From: Comamonadaceae bacterium
GTDB taxonomy: Bacteria > Pseudomonadota > Gammaproteobacteria > Burkholderiales > Burkholderiaceae_C
Reading direction: 5' to 3'
Assembly (NCBI GenBank): GCA_947503685.1
Contig: CANNEW010000003.1
Span: 1-33,499, forward strand
Length of the DNA stretch: 33,499 nt
Shown here piece after piece: positions 8,863 through 17,055 of the stretch. The translations under genes were made by a program, and so were the position numbers. The notes below the pieces were generated by a model. It saw nothing but the letters and a program-made list of their open reading frames with translations. It was not told the origin of the DNA and ran no database searches. Each line of letters begins with the position of its first letter. Positions within the stretch are counted from its first letter, which is position 1.

Positions 8863-9813
8863 ATGCGCACATCCCCCTTTGAGCATATTGCCGTTGTAGG
8901 CGCGGGCGCCGTTGGTAGTTTTTGCGGCGCCATGCTGGCGCGCGCCGGGCATCAGGTCACGCTGATCGGCCGGCCCGCGCATGTGAAGGCGATACAGAAC
9001 CATGGCTTGCAACTGGACTTGGCCCACGCCGCAGGCGTAGAAACCGTCCGCCTGGACGCCAGCACAGATTTCGCAGCTTTGCGCACAGCGGATCTGGTGT
9101 TGTTTTGCGTCAAGTCCACCGATACCTCAGCGCTAGCCCACAGCATGGCCGCCCACGTGGCACCTCAGGCCATCATCATGAGTCTGCAAAACGGCTTAGA
9201 AAATGTAGCCCTTATCGCGAGCGAACTACCCAATCCAGTGGTTCCAACGGTGGTGTATGTGGCCACTGAAATTACAGCGCCCGGCTGCATCAAACACCAT
9301 GGCCGGGGGGAGTTGCTTATAGGCAGCATGCAAGCTTGCAGGCTTGACAATGCGCCAGAAGCCTTCGCGCGCATCGTCGAACTTTTTGCCAGCGCCCAGG
9401 TGCCCGTGCGCATCTCGCAGAACGTGATGGCCGACTTGTGGTCCAAGTTGCTGATTAACTGTGTGTTGAACGCAATTTCCGGCTTGACCCAAACCAGCTA
9501 CGGCCAACTGGCCGCTGTGGACGGGATACAGACCACCCAAAGCGCTCTGTTGCGCGAGGTGCTGGCCGTGGCCCGTGCCGATGGCACAGCACTCGACGAG
9601 GCCACTGCGATGCAAGCCGTGGCCCATATTTCCAAGACTATGGCAGGGCAAAAGTCCTCCACCGCGCAAGACATGGCGCGCCACAAACTCAGTGAGATCG
9701 ACCACCTCAATGGCTTTGTGGTGCGCCGCGGTCAGGCGCTGGGCGTGCCCACGCCGGTGAACCAAGCCATGGTCGCACTGGTTAAATTGGTCGAGTCGAC
9801 CTATATCGCGTAA
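8863..9813 (+). CDS. panE: 2-dehydropantoate 2-reductase family (ketopantoate reductase, PanE/ApbA)
   Basis: N-terminal Rossmann HIAVVGAGAVGSFCGAMLARAGHQVTLIGR; LWSKLLINCVLNAISGLT; SSTAQDMARHKLSEIDHLNGFVVRRGQALGVPTPVN. Confidence 0.9.
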   Translation: MRTSPFEHIAVVGAGAVGSFCGAMLARAGHQVTLIGRPAHVKAIQNHGLQLDLAHAAGVETVRLDASTDFAALRTADLVLFCVKSTDTSALAHSMAAHVAPQAIIMSLQNGLENVALIASELPNPVVPTVVYVATEITAPGCIKHHGRGELLIGSMQACRLDNAPEAFARIVELFASAQVPVRISQNVMADLWSKLLINCVLNAISGLTQTSYGQLAAVDGIQTTQSALLREVLAVARADGTALDEATAMQAVAHISKTMAGQKSSTAQDMARHKLSEIDHLNGFVVRRGQALGVPTPVNQAMVALVKLVESTYIA

Positions 9814-9835
9814 GGCTGACACAAAAGGCCTGGCC

Positions 9836-9849
9836 TTGATGCACATCAA
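9836..9849. promoter_or_regulatory. Candidate FNR/Anr box TTGAT-GCAC-ATCAA
   Basis: Exact match to TTGAT-N4-ATCAA, symmetry extends to CTTGATG-CA-CATCAAG; upstream of the Rieske oxygenase gene. Confidence 0.6.
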
Positions 9850-10006
9850 GCCCTCAGCAGCCCGATAACCTAGGCTTGACAGCATGCGCGCCTACTGGCG
9901 GCGCAGCGCTGATTGCGCGCTGGCTAGAATCAATTGTGCCAACCCCTTGTCTGGGTGCCGCATGCCCGCCCGAGCGGCGGCGGCGTCCTTTGTTTGCGGA
10001 GCCTTG

Positions 10007-11230
10007 ATGAAACACGAACGGCAGGTCGAGCTACTGAAACAAACTTTTGCGCACATTGACGCCAAGACCACGCCTTTATGGGACGCACCCTATTGGAATC
10101 CGGCCGAGCGCTATACCAGTCCAGACCACTTTCAGCGCGAGCTAAGTACGCTGTTTGGCGGGCAAGTGCCCCTGTTGGCCGGCTTCTCGCCAGACCTGCC
10201 TGCCCCCGGGGACTGGTTCACCTGCGATCTGCCCGGTGCGCCCATTTTTTTGACGCGCACCGCCGGGGGAAGCGTCAAAGCGTTTTTGAACATCTGCCGC
10301 CACCGGGGCTCGCGCCTGGTCGGTTTCGCGTTGGATGCCCAAGGCCATTTTTTGCAACACCGCGGCCGGCACCAACACAGCTTTAGCTGCCCCTACCACG
10401 CATGGACCTATGACAACAGCGGCACCTTGATACGCCACACCAATGACATGGGTGGCTTTGCCCAATTGCAAACCCGCATGGAATGCGGACAGTTCAACCT
10501 GATAGAAGTGCCCTGCCTGGAAACCGCTGGCATGCTGCTGGTGCGCCCCCAAGGCAAGGAGCCCATAGATGCCGAGCGCGATACCTTTGGGATGCACAGC
10601 CGCATGGGCGAATTTGGGTTTGCCAATTTTCATTTTTACCAGGAAGTGTTTTGGGACTTTGCCGCCAACTGGAAGCTCTTGCTGGAAACCTTTATGGAGG
10701 GCTACCACATAGCAGCGCTGCATCGTAATACCCTGGCGCCGCGCTTTCGCTGCTACCCGGTGATTTACGAATGCTTCGGCCCGCATGCCCTGTTCCCACT
10801 GCCGCGCAAAAGCATTGACGAGCAGCGCCACTTGCCAGAGGCCCAATGGTCGGTGCTGAAACATGCTTCCACTATTTTTTCGGTCTCGCCGCATGCGGTG
10901 CTCAACATCCCCATGGACGGGCATATGGAGTTGTGGGATTTTCAGCCTCTGGACGTAGGCCGCACCAGGGCGCGGGTACGGTTTTACATACCCCAAGCCA
11001 TTGCCAGCGAGGCCGATGCGGCGCGGTGGAACAAGAGCTGGAAAGTCTCCACCGAAGTGATTTCAGGCGAAGACTTCACCCAGCAACAAAATATCCACAT
11101 CAACCTGGCCAGCGGCCGCCTTCCCGGTGTCGTCTTCGGACAGAACGAGCCCATGCTGTCGCACTTTCACCGGGAATTGGGCAAGCTCACCGGTGTACCG
11201 GATGCACCGCTGCCGGAATCGTTTTTTTGA
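10007..11230 (+). CDS. Rieske (2Fe-2S) aromatic-ring-hydroxylating oxygenase alpha subunit
   Basis: Rieske ligands CRH...CPYHAW; mononuclear Fe motif NWKLLLETFMEGYHIAALH. Start at MKHERQ (10007) preferred over 9884. Confidence 0.92.
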   Translation: MKHERQVELLKQTFAHIDAKTTPLWDAPYWNPAERYTSPDHFQRELSTLFGGQVPLLAGFSPDLPAPGDWFTCDLPGAPIFLTRTAGGSVKAFLNICRHRGSRLVGFALDAQGHFLQHRGRHQHSFSCPYHAWTYDNSGTLIRHTNDMGGFAQLQTRMECGQFNLIEVPCLETAGMLLVRPQGKEPIDAERDTFGMHSRMGEFGFANFHFYQEVFWDFAANWKLLLETFMEGYHIAALHRNTLAPRFRCYPVIYECFGPHALFPLPRKSIDEQRHLPEAQWSVLKHASTIFSVSPHAVLNIPMDGHMELWDFQPLDVGRTRARVRFYIPQAIASEADAARWNKSWKVSTEVISGEDFTQQQNIHINLASGRLPGVVFGQNEPMLSHFHRELGKLTGVPDAPLPESFF

Positions 11231-11262
11231 TGCGCTTGGACGCGCTCTAGGCGCTGCCCCGA

Positions 11263-12171
11263 TCAATACGCTATTGGCACATGCATCGCCGGCTCCTTAT
11301 GCCAGGCCCAGTAGGTATCGGAAAGCTTGCGGGTGAGCGGACCGATGGCGCCATCGGCCACATTGTGCCCATCGACGCGCGTGACCGGCAACACACCACC
11401 ACCAGAGCTGGAAATAAAGGCTTCGTCGGCAGCGCGAAATTCGGTGGCGCTGACGGGACGTATCTGCACTTGCAAGCCCAGTGACTGCGCAATCTCTATG
11501 ACGGTGCGGCGGGTTATGCCTTCCAGCATGCCCTGGTCCGGCGTAATCAACTGGCCTCCAGCCACACAAAACACATTAAAGCCCGGCCCTTCCACTACGT
11601 GGTCTTTGTCATCCACCAGCACCACGCTGTCGGCACCGCCGTCCAGGGCATCGAGCAAGCCCATGGTCAGGTCATTCCAGTGGTAGTTTTTGGTCGTCGG
11701 GTCCACCGAGGCCGCCGGTATGCGCTGCACGTGGCTGATGCGCAAATGTAGGCCGGTGGCGCGTTGCTGCGCGTTTGCAATCCAGACAAAAGGCACAGCA
11801 AACGCATAAAACTGGTTTACCGCCTGGCGCGGATCGCGCGAGCCCCAAGGCGTTTGCCCGCGCGTGCATAGCATTTCCACATACGAGGCCCGCAAGCCGC
11901 TGCGGCGCACACACTCGCTCAGGATGGCGGTAATTTGCGCATCATCCACGCCGGGGTCCAAGCGCCAGCGCTGGCAACTGCGCGCGAAGCGCTCAAGATG
12001 TGTATCCAAGCGAAAAAACGCACCGTCCCATACAGTGACTACATCGTAGGTGGCATCCGAGTGCAAAAAACCCAGGTCGGTGATCGGAATACTGGCATCT
12101 GCAATGGGCACGTACTGGTCGCGCACATAGGCGCAGCCTTTGGAGAAATCTGGGGATTCATGGTCGGGCAT
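11263..12171 (-). CDS. Class IV PLP aminotransferase (D-amino-acid / branched-chain aminotransferase-like)
   Basis: VPIADASIPITDLGFLHSDATYDVVTVWDG, HLERFARSC, GPGFNVFCVAGGQLITPDQGMLEGITRRTVIEIA. Confidence 0.92.
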   Translation of the reverse strand: MPDHESPDFSKGCAYVRDQYVPIADASIPITDLGFLHSDATYDVVTVWDGAFFRLDTHLERFARSCQRWRLDPGVDDAQITAILSECVRRSGLRASYVEMLCTRGQTPWGSRDPRQAVNQFYAFAVPFVWIANAQQRATGLHLRISHVQRIPAASVDPTTKNYHWNDLTMGLLDALDGGADSVVLVDDKDHVVEGPGFNVFCVAGGQLITPDQGMLEGITRRTVIEIAQSLGLQVQIRPVSATEFRAADEAFISSSGGGVLPVTRVDGHNVADGAIGPLTRKLSDTYWAWHKEPAMHVPIAY

Positions 12172-12482
12172 GGCGGAACTCCTGCTTTTGAACCTGGGCG
12201 CGCGCAGTGTCGCCGAAAAACGCGCGGTTCAGATCTTGCAATTAGAGAGCAGCGTTCCCGCTTTGGCCTGCAAACGGCCAGTGGAAGCCCATTTTTGCCA
12301 CTCAACGGGGCTGACTCGGCCAACACCTAGGGTTTGCGTTGCTCTAGCTTGAGCCCTAAATGCGACAAGCCAAATAAACATAGAGCCTGCAGCAGGCCTT
12401 CAAAACAGTGTCCTACACACGGAGTGCCTCTTGGCGCTTGCGTGGGCAAGTCAACATCGCGGGGTTGGCGTTCGCTTGTACG

Positions 12483-12640
12483 CTAGTCGTAATGCGTCCA
12501 CATCCGCAAGACACGAACCGTGCGCTGCTCCGAAAACACTTCATAGACCAGACGGTGTTGGATGTTGATCCGTCTCGAATACGCACCCGAGAGGTCATCC
12601 ACCAGCTTCTCAAAGGGCGGCGGGTTTTGGAAAGGATCTG
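12483..12640 (-). pseudogene. Truncated Txe/YoeB-family toxin remnant (C-terminal ~52 codons)
   Basis: Minus-strand translation ending at 12483: DPFQNPPPFEKLVDDLSGAYSRRINIQHRLVYEVFSEQRTVRVLRMWTHYD*. No start and the expected N-terminal half is missing; not in the ORF track. Confidence 0.8.
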
Positions 12641-12642
12641 AG

Positions 12643-12666
12643 AAGTGTCGGGTCAAACCGACACTT
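12643..12666. repeat. Perfect 9-bp inverted repeat at the end of YoeB homology
   Basis: AAGTGTCGG-GTCAAA-CCGACACTT. Confidence 0.75.
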
Positions 12667-12767
12667 GCACATCAGGTAGTAGCTTTCTGCGGGGTGACCA
12701 GTACCAGGACACGCGAAGGCGACGATCCTGGCAAGGGCCCAGAGCGAATAGGTGGCCCCTTACCCAA

Positions 12768-13421
12768 TCAATTTAAAAGATGTCCTGTCTTCACAAAGAT
12801 AGTGCAGCCCTCTTTGCTGAAGGGCTGGTGCAGGCTCATGTGAGGACTTCTGATCCATGAGCCGGCCCGATAGCGTCCATACTCATCTTCAAACACGCCA
12901 TCGACTACAAAGATCTCTTCCCCGCCATGGTGTCTGTGTGGATTGAAATAGGTTTGAGGTGCCCACTTCACTAAAGTAGATCCACTGCCCTGTCGCATCA
13001 GCGGCATGACATTCAGACCGGGCACCATACCTTGAAACCAAGGCGCAGTTTCAGTATTCAGCACTTCTCGCTCTACTTGATCCGGACCAAGGTGGCGTAA
13101 CTTTACAAAAAGAATACAGCCGGTCTTGCTATAGGGTGCATGTGAAGAGCCGGGAGGATTCATGATGTAGGTGCCAGCGGGATAGTCGCCAGCCTCATCG
13201 CTGAATACTCCATCCAGCACCAATATCTCTTCACCATACTCATGGCTATGGGTTTGAAACTTAGATCCAGGTTGATACCTAACGATAGATGTTGCTTTTG
13301 CGACCTCATCACCAGTGCGCTCAAGCATTCGCCTCTCAACCCCAGACTCAGGGCTGGGAATCCAAAATAAATCATTGTGGTTAATCACCACCCTCTTGCT
13401 GTAATCGGCATTGATATCCAT
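12768..13421 (-). CDS. Bicupin, ChrR-like cupin domain protein
   Basis: Two cupin repeats: FQTHSHEYGEEILVLDGVFSDEAGDYPAGTYIMNPPGSSHAP and FNPHRHHGGEEIFVVDGVFEDEYGRYRAGSWIRSP. Confidence 0.88.
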   Translation of the reverse strand: MDINADYSKRVVINHNDLFWIPSPESGVERRMLERTGDEVAKATSIVRYQPGSKFQTHSHEYGEEILVLDGVFSDEAGDYPAGTYIMNPPGSSHAPYSKTGCILFVKLRHLGPDQVEREVLNTETAPWFQGMVPGLNVMPLMRQGSGSTLVKWAPQTYFNPHRHHGGEEIFVVDGVFEDEYGRYRAGSWIRSPHMSLHQPFSKEGCTIFVKTGHLLN

Positions 13422-13635
13422 TTATTACATCTCAGAAATTTTGGAAAAGCACTAAAGCATAGCAACAAACTAGCATGGCTATGCGGCCCGACCCAATGTC
13501 ATCTTGCGTCCGGTAGCGGAGTTGCATTTTTCGCTGAACTTTAAGCTATGTCGGCCAGCGTCGAGCATGATTTGACCTTTTAGGCACTAACCTGGAGGGG
13601 ATACTTGGTAGTCTTTGCCTGCTCAATAACCTGCC

Positions 13636-13857
13636 ATGAATCCCCTGAACCCCAAGAAACTGCTGCTGAGCAAATGGACTGCCGTGACGCCCGTGGCCAA
13701 GCAAAAGCACTACCTTGTCAGTCGGGTGATCAAAACAGACTCGCCCACCGATCCTATTGAATTGGTGGAAATCGAATCCGTGTTTTCCAAGGCAACCCAG
13801 GTCATCCCCTGGCGCGATCTGCAAGACGCTGACATCTGGCGCCAGGGTTGGGTTTGA
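13636..13857 (+). CDS. TIGR02450-type small Trp-containing conserved protein
   Basis: NPKKLLLSKWTAVTPVAKQKHYLVSRV...VIPWRDLQDADIWRQGW. Confidence 0.8.
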   Translation: MNPLNPKKLLLSKWTAVTPVAKQKHYLVSRVIKTDSPTDPIELVEIESVFSKATQVIPWRDLQDADIWRQGWV

Positions 13858-14112
13858 ATTGCAAATTCCCCCACTGACCATTTGAAGAGGACTGGGAATC
13901 CCCGCGGCACACCTGCGCTAACTGAGAAAAGTCGATCTGCTTCAAGCTCTAAGGTCCAAAACCCCAGCTTAGCTTCGAAGTTTGGCCAGGGCAACCGGAA
14001 CTCATACTACGCAGTGCGCGCGCATTAATATGAAACAGGCCCGGTTAGCATTAGGCACCAGACAATCGATGCGCAAGCGCCTATGCCATAATGCCCGTCT
14101 TCGCTGCACACT

Positions 14113-14197
14113 GCCCGGGTGGTGAAATTGGTAGACGCAGGGGACTCAAAATCCCCCGCCGCAAGGCGTGCCGGTTCGATTCCGGCCTCGGGCACCA
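14113..14197 (+). tRNA. tRNA-Leu (anticodon CAA)
   Basis: GCCCGGG acceptor, anticodon arm GGGGA-CTCAAAA-TCCCC, variable arm CGCCGCAAGGCG, T arm GCCGGTTCGATTCCGGC, encoded CCA. Confidence 0.95.
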
Positions 14198-14248
14198 CAA
14201 GCTAAGTCTTGTTGCAAAGCGCTCAGTCGCTTTGAGTCGCACAATCAG

Positions 14249-14277
14249 CCGTTCTCCAATGGGAGAACGGTTTTTTT
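14249..14277 (+). terminator. Rho-independent terminator downstream of tRNA-Leu
   Basis: CCGTTCTCC-AAT-GGGAGAACGG followed by TTTTTTT. Confidence 0.9.
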
Positions 14278-14406
14278 CGCCCAATTGACTCGGTGTGAGT
14301 CGACTCGACTAATGTCGAAAAATGTTGAGTCGCGTACTAGAATTACCCGTAATTCCCCCGACGACGGGGAAACAACTCAGGGTAATAGCATCCATCCGCA
14401 TTGGTC

Positions 14407-14476
14407 CCACCAGCATCTACTTGCTGCCCGAAAGGCGCAAAAAAATAGCGGCCATCGAGACTTTGGAAGTGAATAA
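14407..14476 (+). pseudogene. Tyrosine-recombinase/integrase 3'-end remnant, copy A (frameshifted)
   Basis: PTSIYLLPERRKKIAAIETLE; near-identical to copy B at 15222 but GAGAGACTT is GAGACTT (2-nt loss), so the frame runs past the original stop. Confidence 0.7.
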
Positions 14477-14507
14477 AGCGGGCGACCAAGCCCGCGCCCT
14501 GCCTGCA

Positions 14508-14828
14508 TTAAATTACCCCCACAACCAGCAGCAACGCTCTATCAACCGCCCGCATTCGGTCATCCTCAAGACCGCCAAACGGTGCGCTTATTTTTGAGCG
14601 AGGCAGTGTGGACAATTTGTCCACCATCACCTGAGACAATACGCGAAGCCCATTGTGTGTTGTGGGCTCTACCGTCACCCGGAATGCCGCTGTACGCAGT
14701 TCACTGGTGACTGGGCATAACACCACACTTTCCAACTCAGCTAGCAAATCAGTTTGGACAATCAGCGCCGGGCGCGGCTTGCCATAATCACCTTGAAGCG
14801 AAACAGTCACCAAATCCCCACGCTGCAT
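14508..14828 (-). CDS. MazF/PemK-family type II toxin
   Basis: MQRGDLVTVSLQGDYGKPRPALIVQTD, VVLCPVTSEL, LSQVMVDKLSTLPRSKI. Confidence 0.9.
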   Translation of the reverse strand: MQRGDLVTVSLQGDYGKPRPALIVQTDLLAELESVVLCPVTSELRTAAFRVTVEPTTHNGLRVLSQVMVDKLSTLPRSKISAPFGGLEDDRMRAVDRALLLVVGVI

Positions 14829-15052
14829 TACTTCCAGCCCTCGATATGGCCAGCGGCTTCCTCGGCAAAACGGATTGCCTCAGTTTCATGAGCCTCGCCC
14901 TTGAGCAACAGGCATTGCATCCTCACATCGGCGGCAAAACTGGCCAGCCGGGTATCGGGTACCCAAAATTGAACCGGGCGCAGTCCTGCCGCCCGCATGC
15001 GCTCGCGTGAGAGTGTGACCTTGGATGTAGAAAAGTTAGCTGAGGGCATCAT
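14828..15052 (-). CDS. MazE-type (DUF3018-like) antitoxin
   Basis: RERMRAAGLRPVQFWVPDTRLASFAADVRMQCLLLK; stop/start contact with the MazF-like gene. Confidence 0.85.
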   Translation of the reverse strand: MMPSANFSTSKVTLSRERMRAAGLRPVQFWVPDTRLASFAADVRMQCLLLKGEAHETEAIRFAEEAAGHIEGWK

Positions 15053-15150
15053 TCACTCCTTAATCGAAAAATCATGCAAAGTAACATGATACTATGCATG
15101 AGATGTTCATTGGACAGCCGTCGGCTTTTGCGCCGAGGCAGGCTTGGCGC

Positions 15151-15289
15151 AACGCCGCAAGTTGCCCGCGGCGTCCCGCTAGACATTTTGAGCGACAACC
15201 TGGGCCACTCCGGCTTGGGCACCACCAGCATCTATGTGCTGCCCGAAAGGCGTAGAAAAATGGCGGCGATCGAGAGACTTTGGAAATGA
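15151..15289 (+). pseudogene. Tyrosine-recombinase/integrase C-terminal remnant, copy B
   Basis: QVARGVPLDILSDNLGHSGLGTTSIYVLPERRRKMAAIERLWK*: has the GH box and catalytic Tyr, lacks the Arg boxes and the N-terminus. Confidence 0.8.
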
Positions 15290-15294
15290 AAAAA

Positions 15295-15323
15295 GGGGGG
15301 TGTTGTTCGAAACAACACCCCCC
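15295..15323 (-). terminator. Hairpin consistent with an intrinsic terminator on the minus strand
   Basis: GGGGGGTGTTGTT-CGA-AACAACACCCCCC, 13-bp arms, preceded on + by AAAAAA (U-tract on the minus strand). Confidence 0.7.
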
Positions 15324-15595
15324 TGCTCTAGCCAGCCTAATATCAAGAAATTAGCGTCTTAATAGCTTGCTCCACGGCCTGCATTTGGCTGGGCTACAGC
15401 GTGCGCGGCCCCGTAAGGCGCAGTGTCGCGTGAGGCCACAAATAGGACTCCGCCCTAAAGGCCGTGCGGTCCTTGGCCGCCCAGCAGGGCGCTCGCCAGG
15501 CAAATAATTTCAACCCTGCCAAGTCAGTTTTCACTTTGCAAGTTGGCGCGCGGCATTACTATCGCGCCTTCATATACGTTCATTGCGACGAGCCC

Positions 15596-16750
15596 ATGCC
15601 TGTAATCACCAACATCGAAGACTTACGCGTTTTGGCCCAAAAGCGGGTGCCGCGCATGTTTTATGACTATGCCGACTCCGGCAGCTGGACCGAGGGCACG
15701 TACCGCGCCAATAGCGAGGATTTTCAAAAAATCAAGCTTCGCCAGCGGGTAGCCGTCAATATGGAAAACCGCAGCACCGCCACCCGCATGGTGGGTGTGG
15801 ATGTAAAAATGCCCGTGGCGATTGCGCCGGTGGGCCTGACTGGCATGCAATGCGCGGATGGCGAAATTAAAGCCGCGCGTGCAGCCGAAAAATTCGGGAT
15901 TCCCTTCATGCTGTCGACCATGAGCATTTGCTCCATCGAAGACGTGGCGGCCAACACTACCCGCCCTTTCTGGTTTCAGCTCTACATAATGCGCGACCGC
16001 CAGGCCATGGTGAAAATGATCGAGCGCACTCGCAAAGCCGGTTGCGACGCGCTGGTGCTGACCCTGGATTTGCAAGTGATAGGCCAGCGCCACAAAGACC
16101 TCAAAAACGGCCTGACCGCGCCGCCCAAGCCGACGCTGTCCACCATCCTCAACCTGCTGACCAAACCGCGCTGGTGCCTAGGCATGGCCGGCACGCGCCG
16201 CCATAGCTTTGGCAACCTGGTGGGGCACGTCAAAGCGGTCAGCGATATGAAGTCGCTAGCGGCCTGGACCAATGAACAGTTTGACCCGCGCCTGTCCTGG
16301 GCCGATGTGGCCTGGGTGAAGGAGCAATGGGGCGGCAAGCTCATTCTCAAAGGCATACAAGACGTAGAAGACGCCAAACTGGCAGTCCTGAGCGGCGCCG
16401 ACGCCATCGTGGTCAGTAACCACGGCGGGCGCCAGTTAGACGGCGCGCAGTCCAGCATTGAAGCGCTGCCGGCCATCGTCGAGGCGGTGGGCGACCAGAT
16501 CGAAGTCTGGATGGACGGCGGCATCCGCAGCGGGCAAGACGTTCTCAAGGCCTGGGCCCTGGGCGCGCGTGGCACCTTAATAGGCCGCGCCATGGTTTAT
16601 GGCCTGGGTGCCATGGGCGAGGCCGGCGTGACCAAAGCCCTGCAAATCCTGCACAAAGAGCTGGACATCACCATGGCCTTTTGCGGCCACACCGATTTAC
16701 AAAACGTCGATAAATCGATTTTGTTGCCGGGGACTTTTCCTACAACTTGA
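15596..16750 (+). CDS. FMN-dependent alpha-hydroxy-acid oxidase/dehydrogenase (LldD-like)
   Basis: VPRMFYDYADSGSWTEGTYRAN, IVVSNHGGRQLDGA, EVWMDGGIRSGQDVLKAWALGARGTLIGRAMVYGL. Start MPVITN at 15596. Confidence 0.93.
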   Translation: MPVITNIEDLRVLAQKRVPRMFYDYADSGSWTEGTYRANSEDFQKIKLRQRVAVNMENRSTATRMVGVDVKMPVAIAPVGLTGMQCADGEIKAARAAEKFGIPFMLSTMSICSIEDVAANTTRPFWFQLYIMRDRQAMVKMIERTRKAGCDALVLTLDLQVIGQRHKDLKNGLTAPPKPTLSTILNLLTKPRWCLGMAGTRRHSFGNLVGHVKAVSDMKSLAAWTNEQFDPRLSWADVAWVKEQWGGKLILKGIQDVEDAKLAVLSGADAIVVSNHGGRQLDGAQSSIEALPAIVEAVGDQIEVWMDGGIRSGQDVLKAWALGARGTLIGRAMVYGLGAMGEAGVTKALQILHKELDITMAFCGHTDLQNVDKSILLPGTFPTT

Positions 16751-16759
16751 TGCAAAAAC

Positions 16760-16781
16760 ATCTGATGTAATTTCATCAGAT
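16760..16781. promoter_or_regulatory. Probable VapBC autoregulatory operator
   Basis: Perfect inverted repeat ATCTGATG-TAATTT-CATCAGAT abutting a TACAAT -10-like box just before the antitoxin ATG. Confidence 0.65.
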
Positions 16782-16792
16782 ACAATGCGCTG

Positions 16793-17053
16793 ATGCGTAC
16801 GACTTTTGATCTGGACGACGATGTGCTGGCGGCGGCTAAAGCCCTGGCAAAAGCGCGCCAAACCACGGCGGGACGGCTTATTTCAGACACCATGCGCCGG
16901 GCTATTCAAATGGGATTGGCCGACGAAGCAGCCCCCGCACCGGTTGGCGCGGCATCGCTTGGGGTGTATGGTTTCAGGCCACTGAGCCCCGCAGGCCAAC
17001 ATATAGTGACCAGCGAAGAAGTGCGCAGCCTGCGCGAAGAAGCCGGCGACTGA
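16793..17053 (+). CDS. VapB-type ribbon-helix-helix antitoxin
   Basis: MRTTFDLDDDVLAAAKALAKARQTTAGRLISDTMRRAI. Confidence 0.85.
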   Translation: MRTTFDLDDDVLAAAKALAKARQTTAGRLISDTMRRAIQMGLADEAAPAPVGAASLGVYGFRPLSPAGQHIVTSEEVRSLREEAGD

Positions 17054-17055
17054 GC

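Noticed and set aside
10142-10996. 284-aa minus-strand ORF antisense to the Rieske oxygenase
   Set aside because: Shadow ORF of a strongly motif-supported gene.
14297-14306. GAGTCGACTC palindrome and repeated TTGAGTCGC (14232-14240, 14325-14333) after the tRNA as att sites
   Set aside because: Short, and no second copy of the tRNA 3' end was seen in the window to mark an att pair; left as unexplained.
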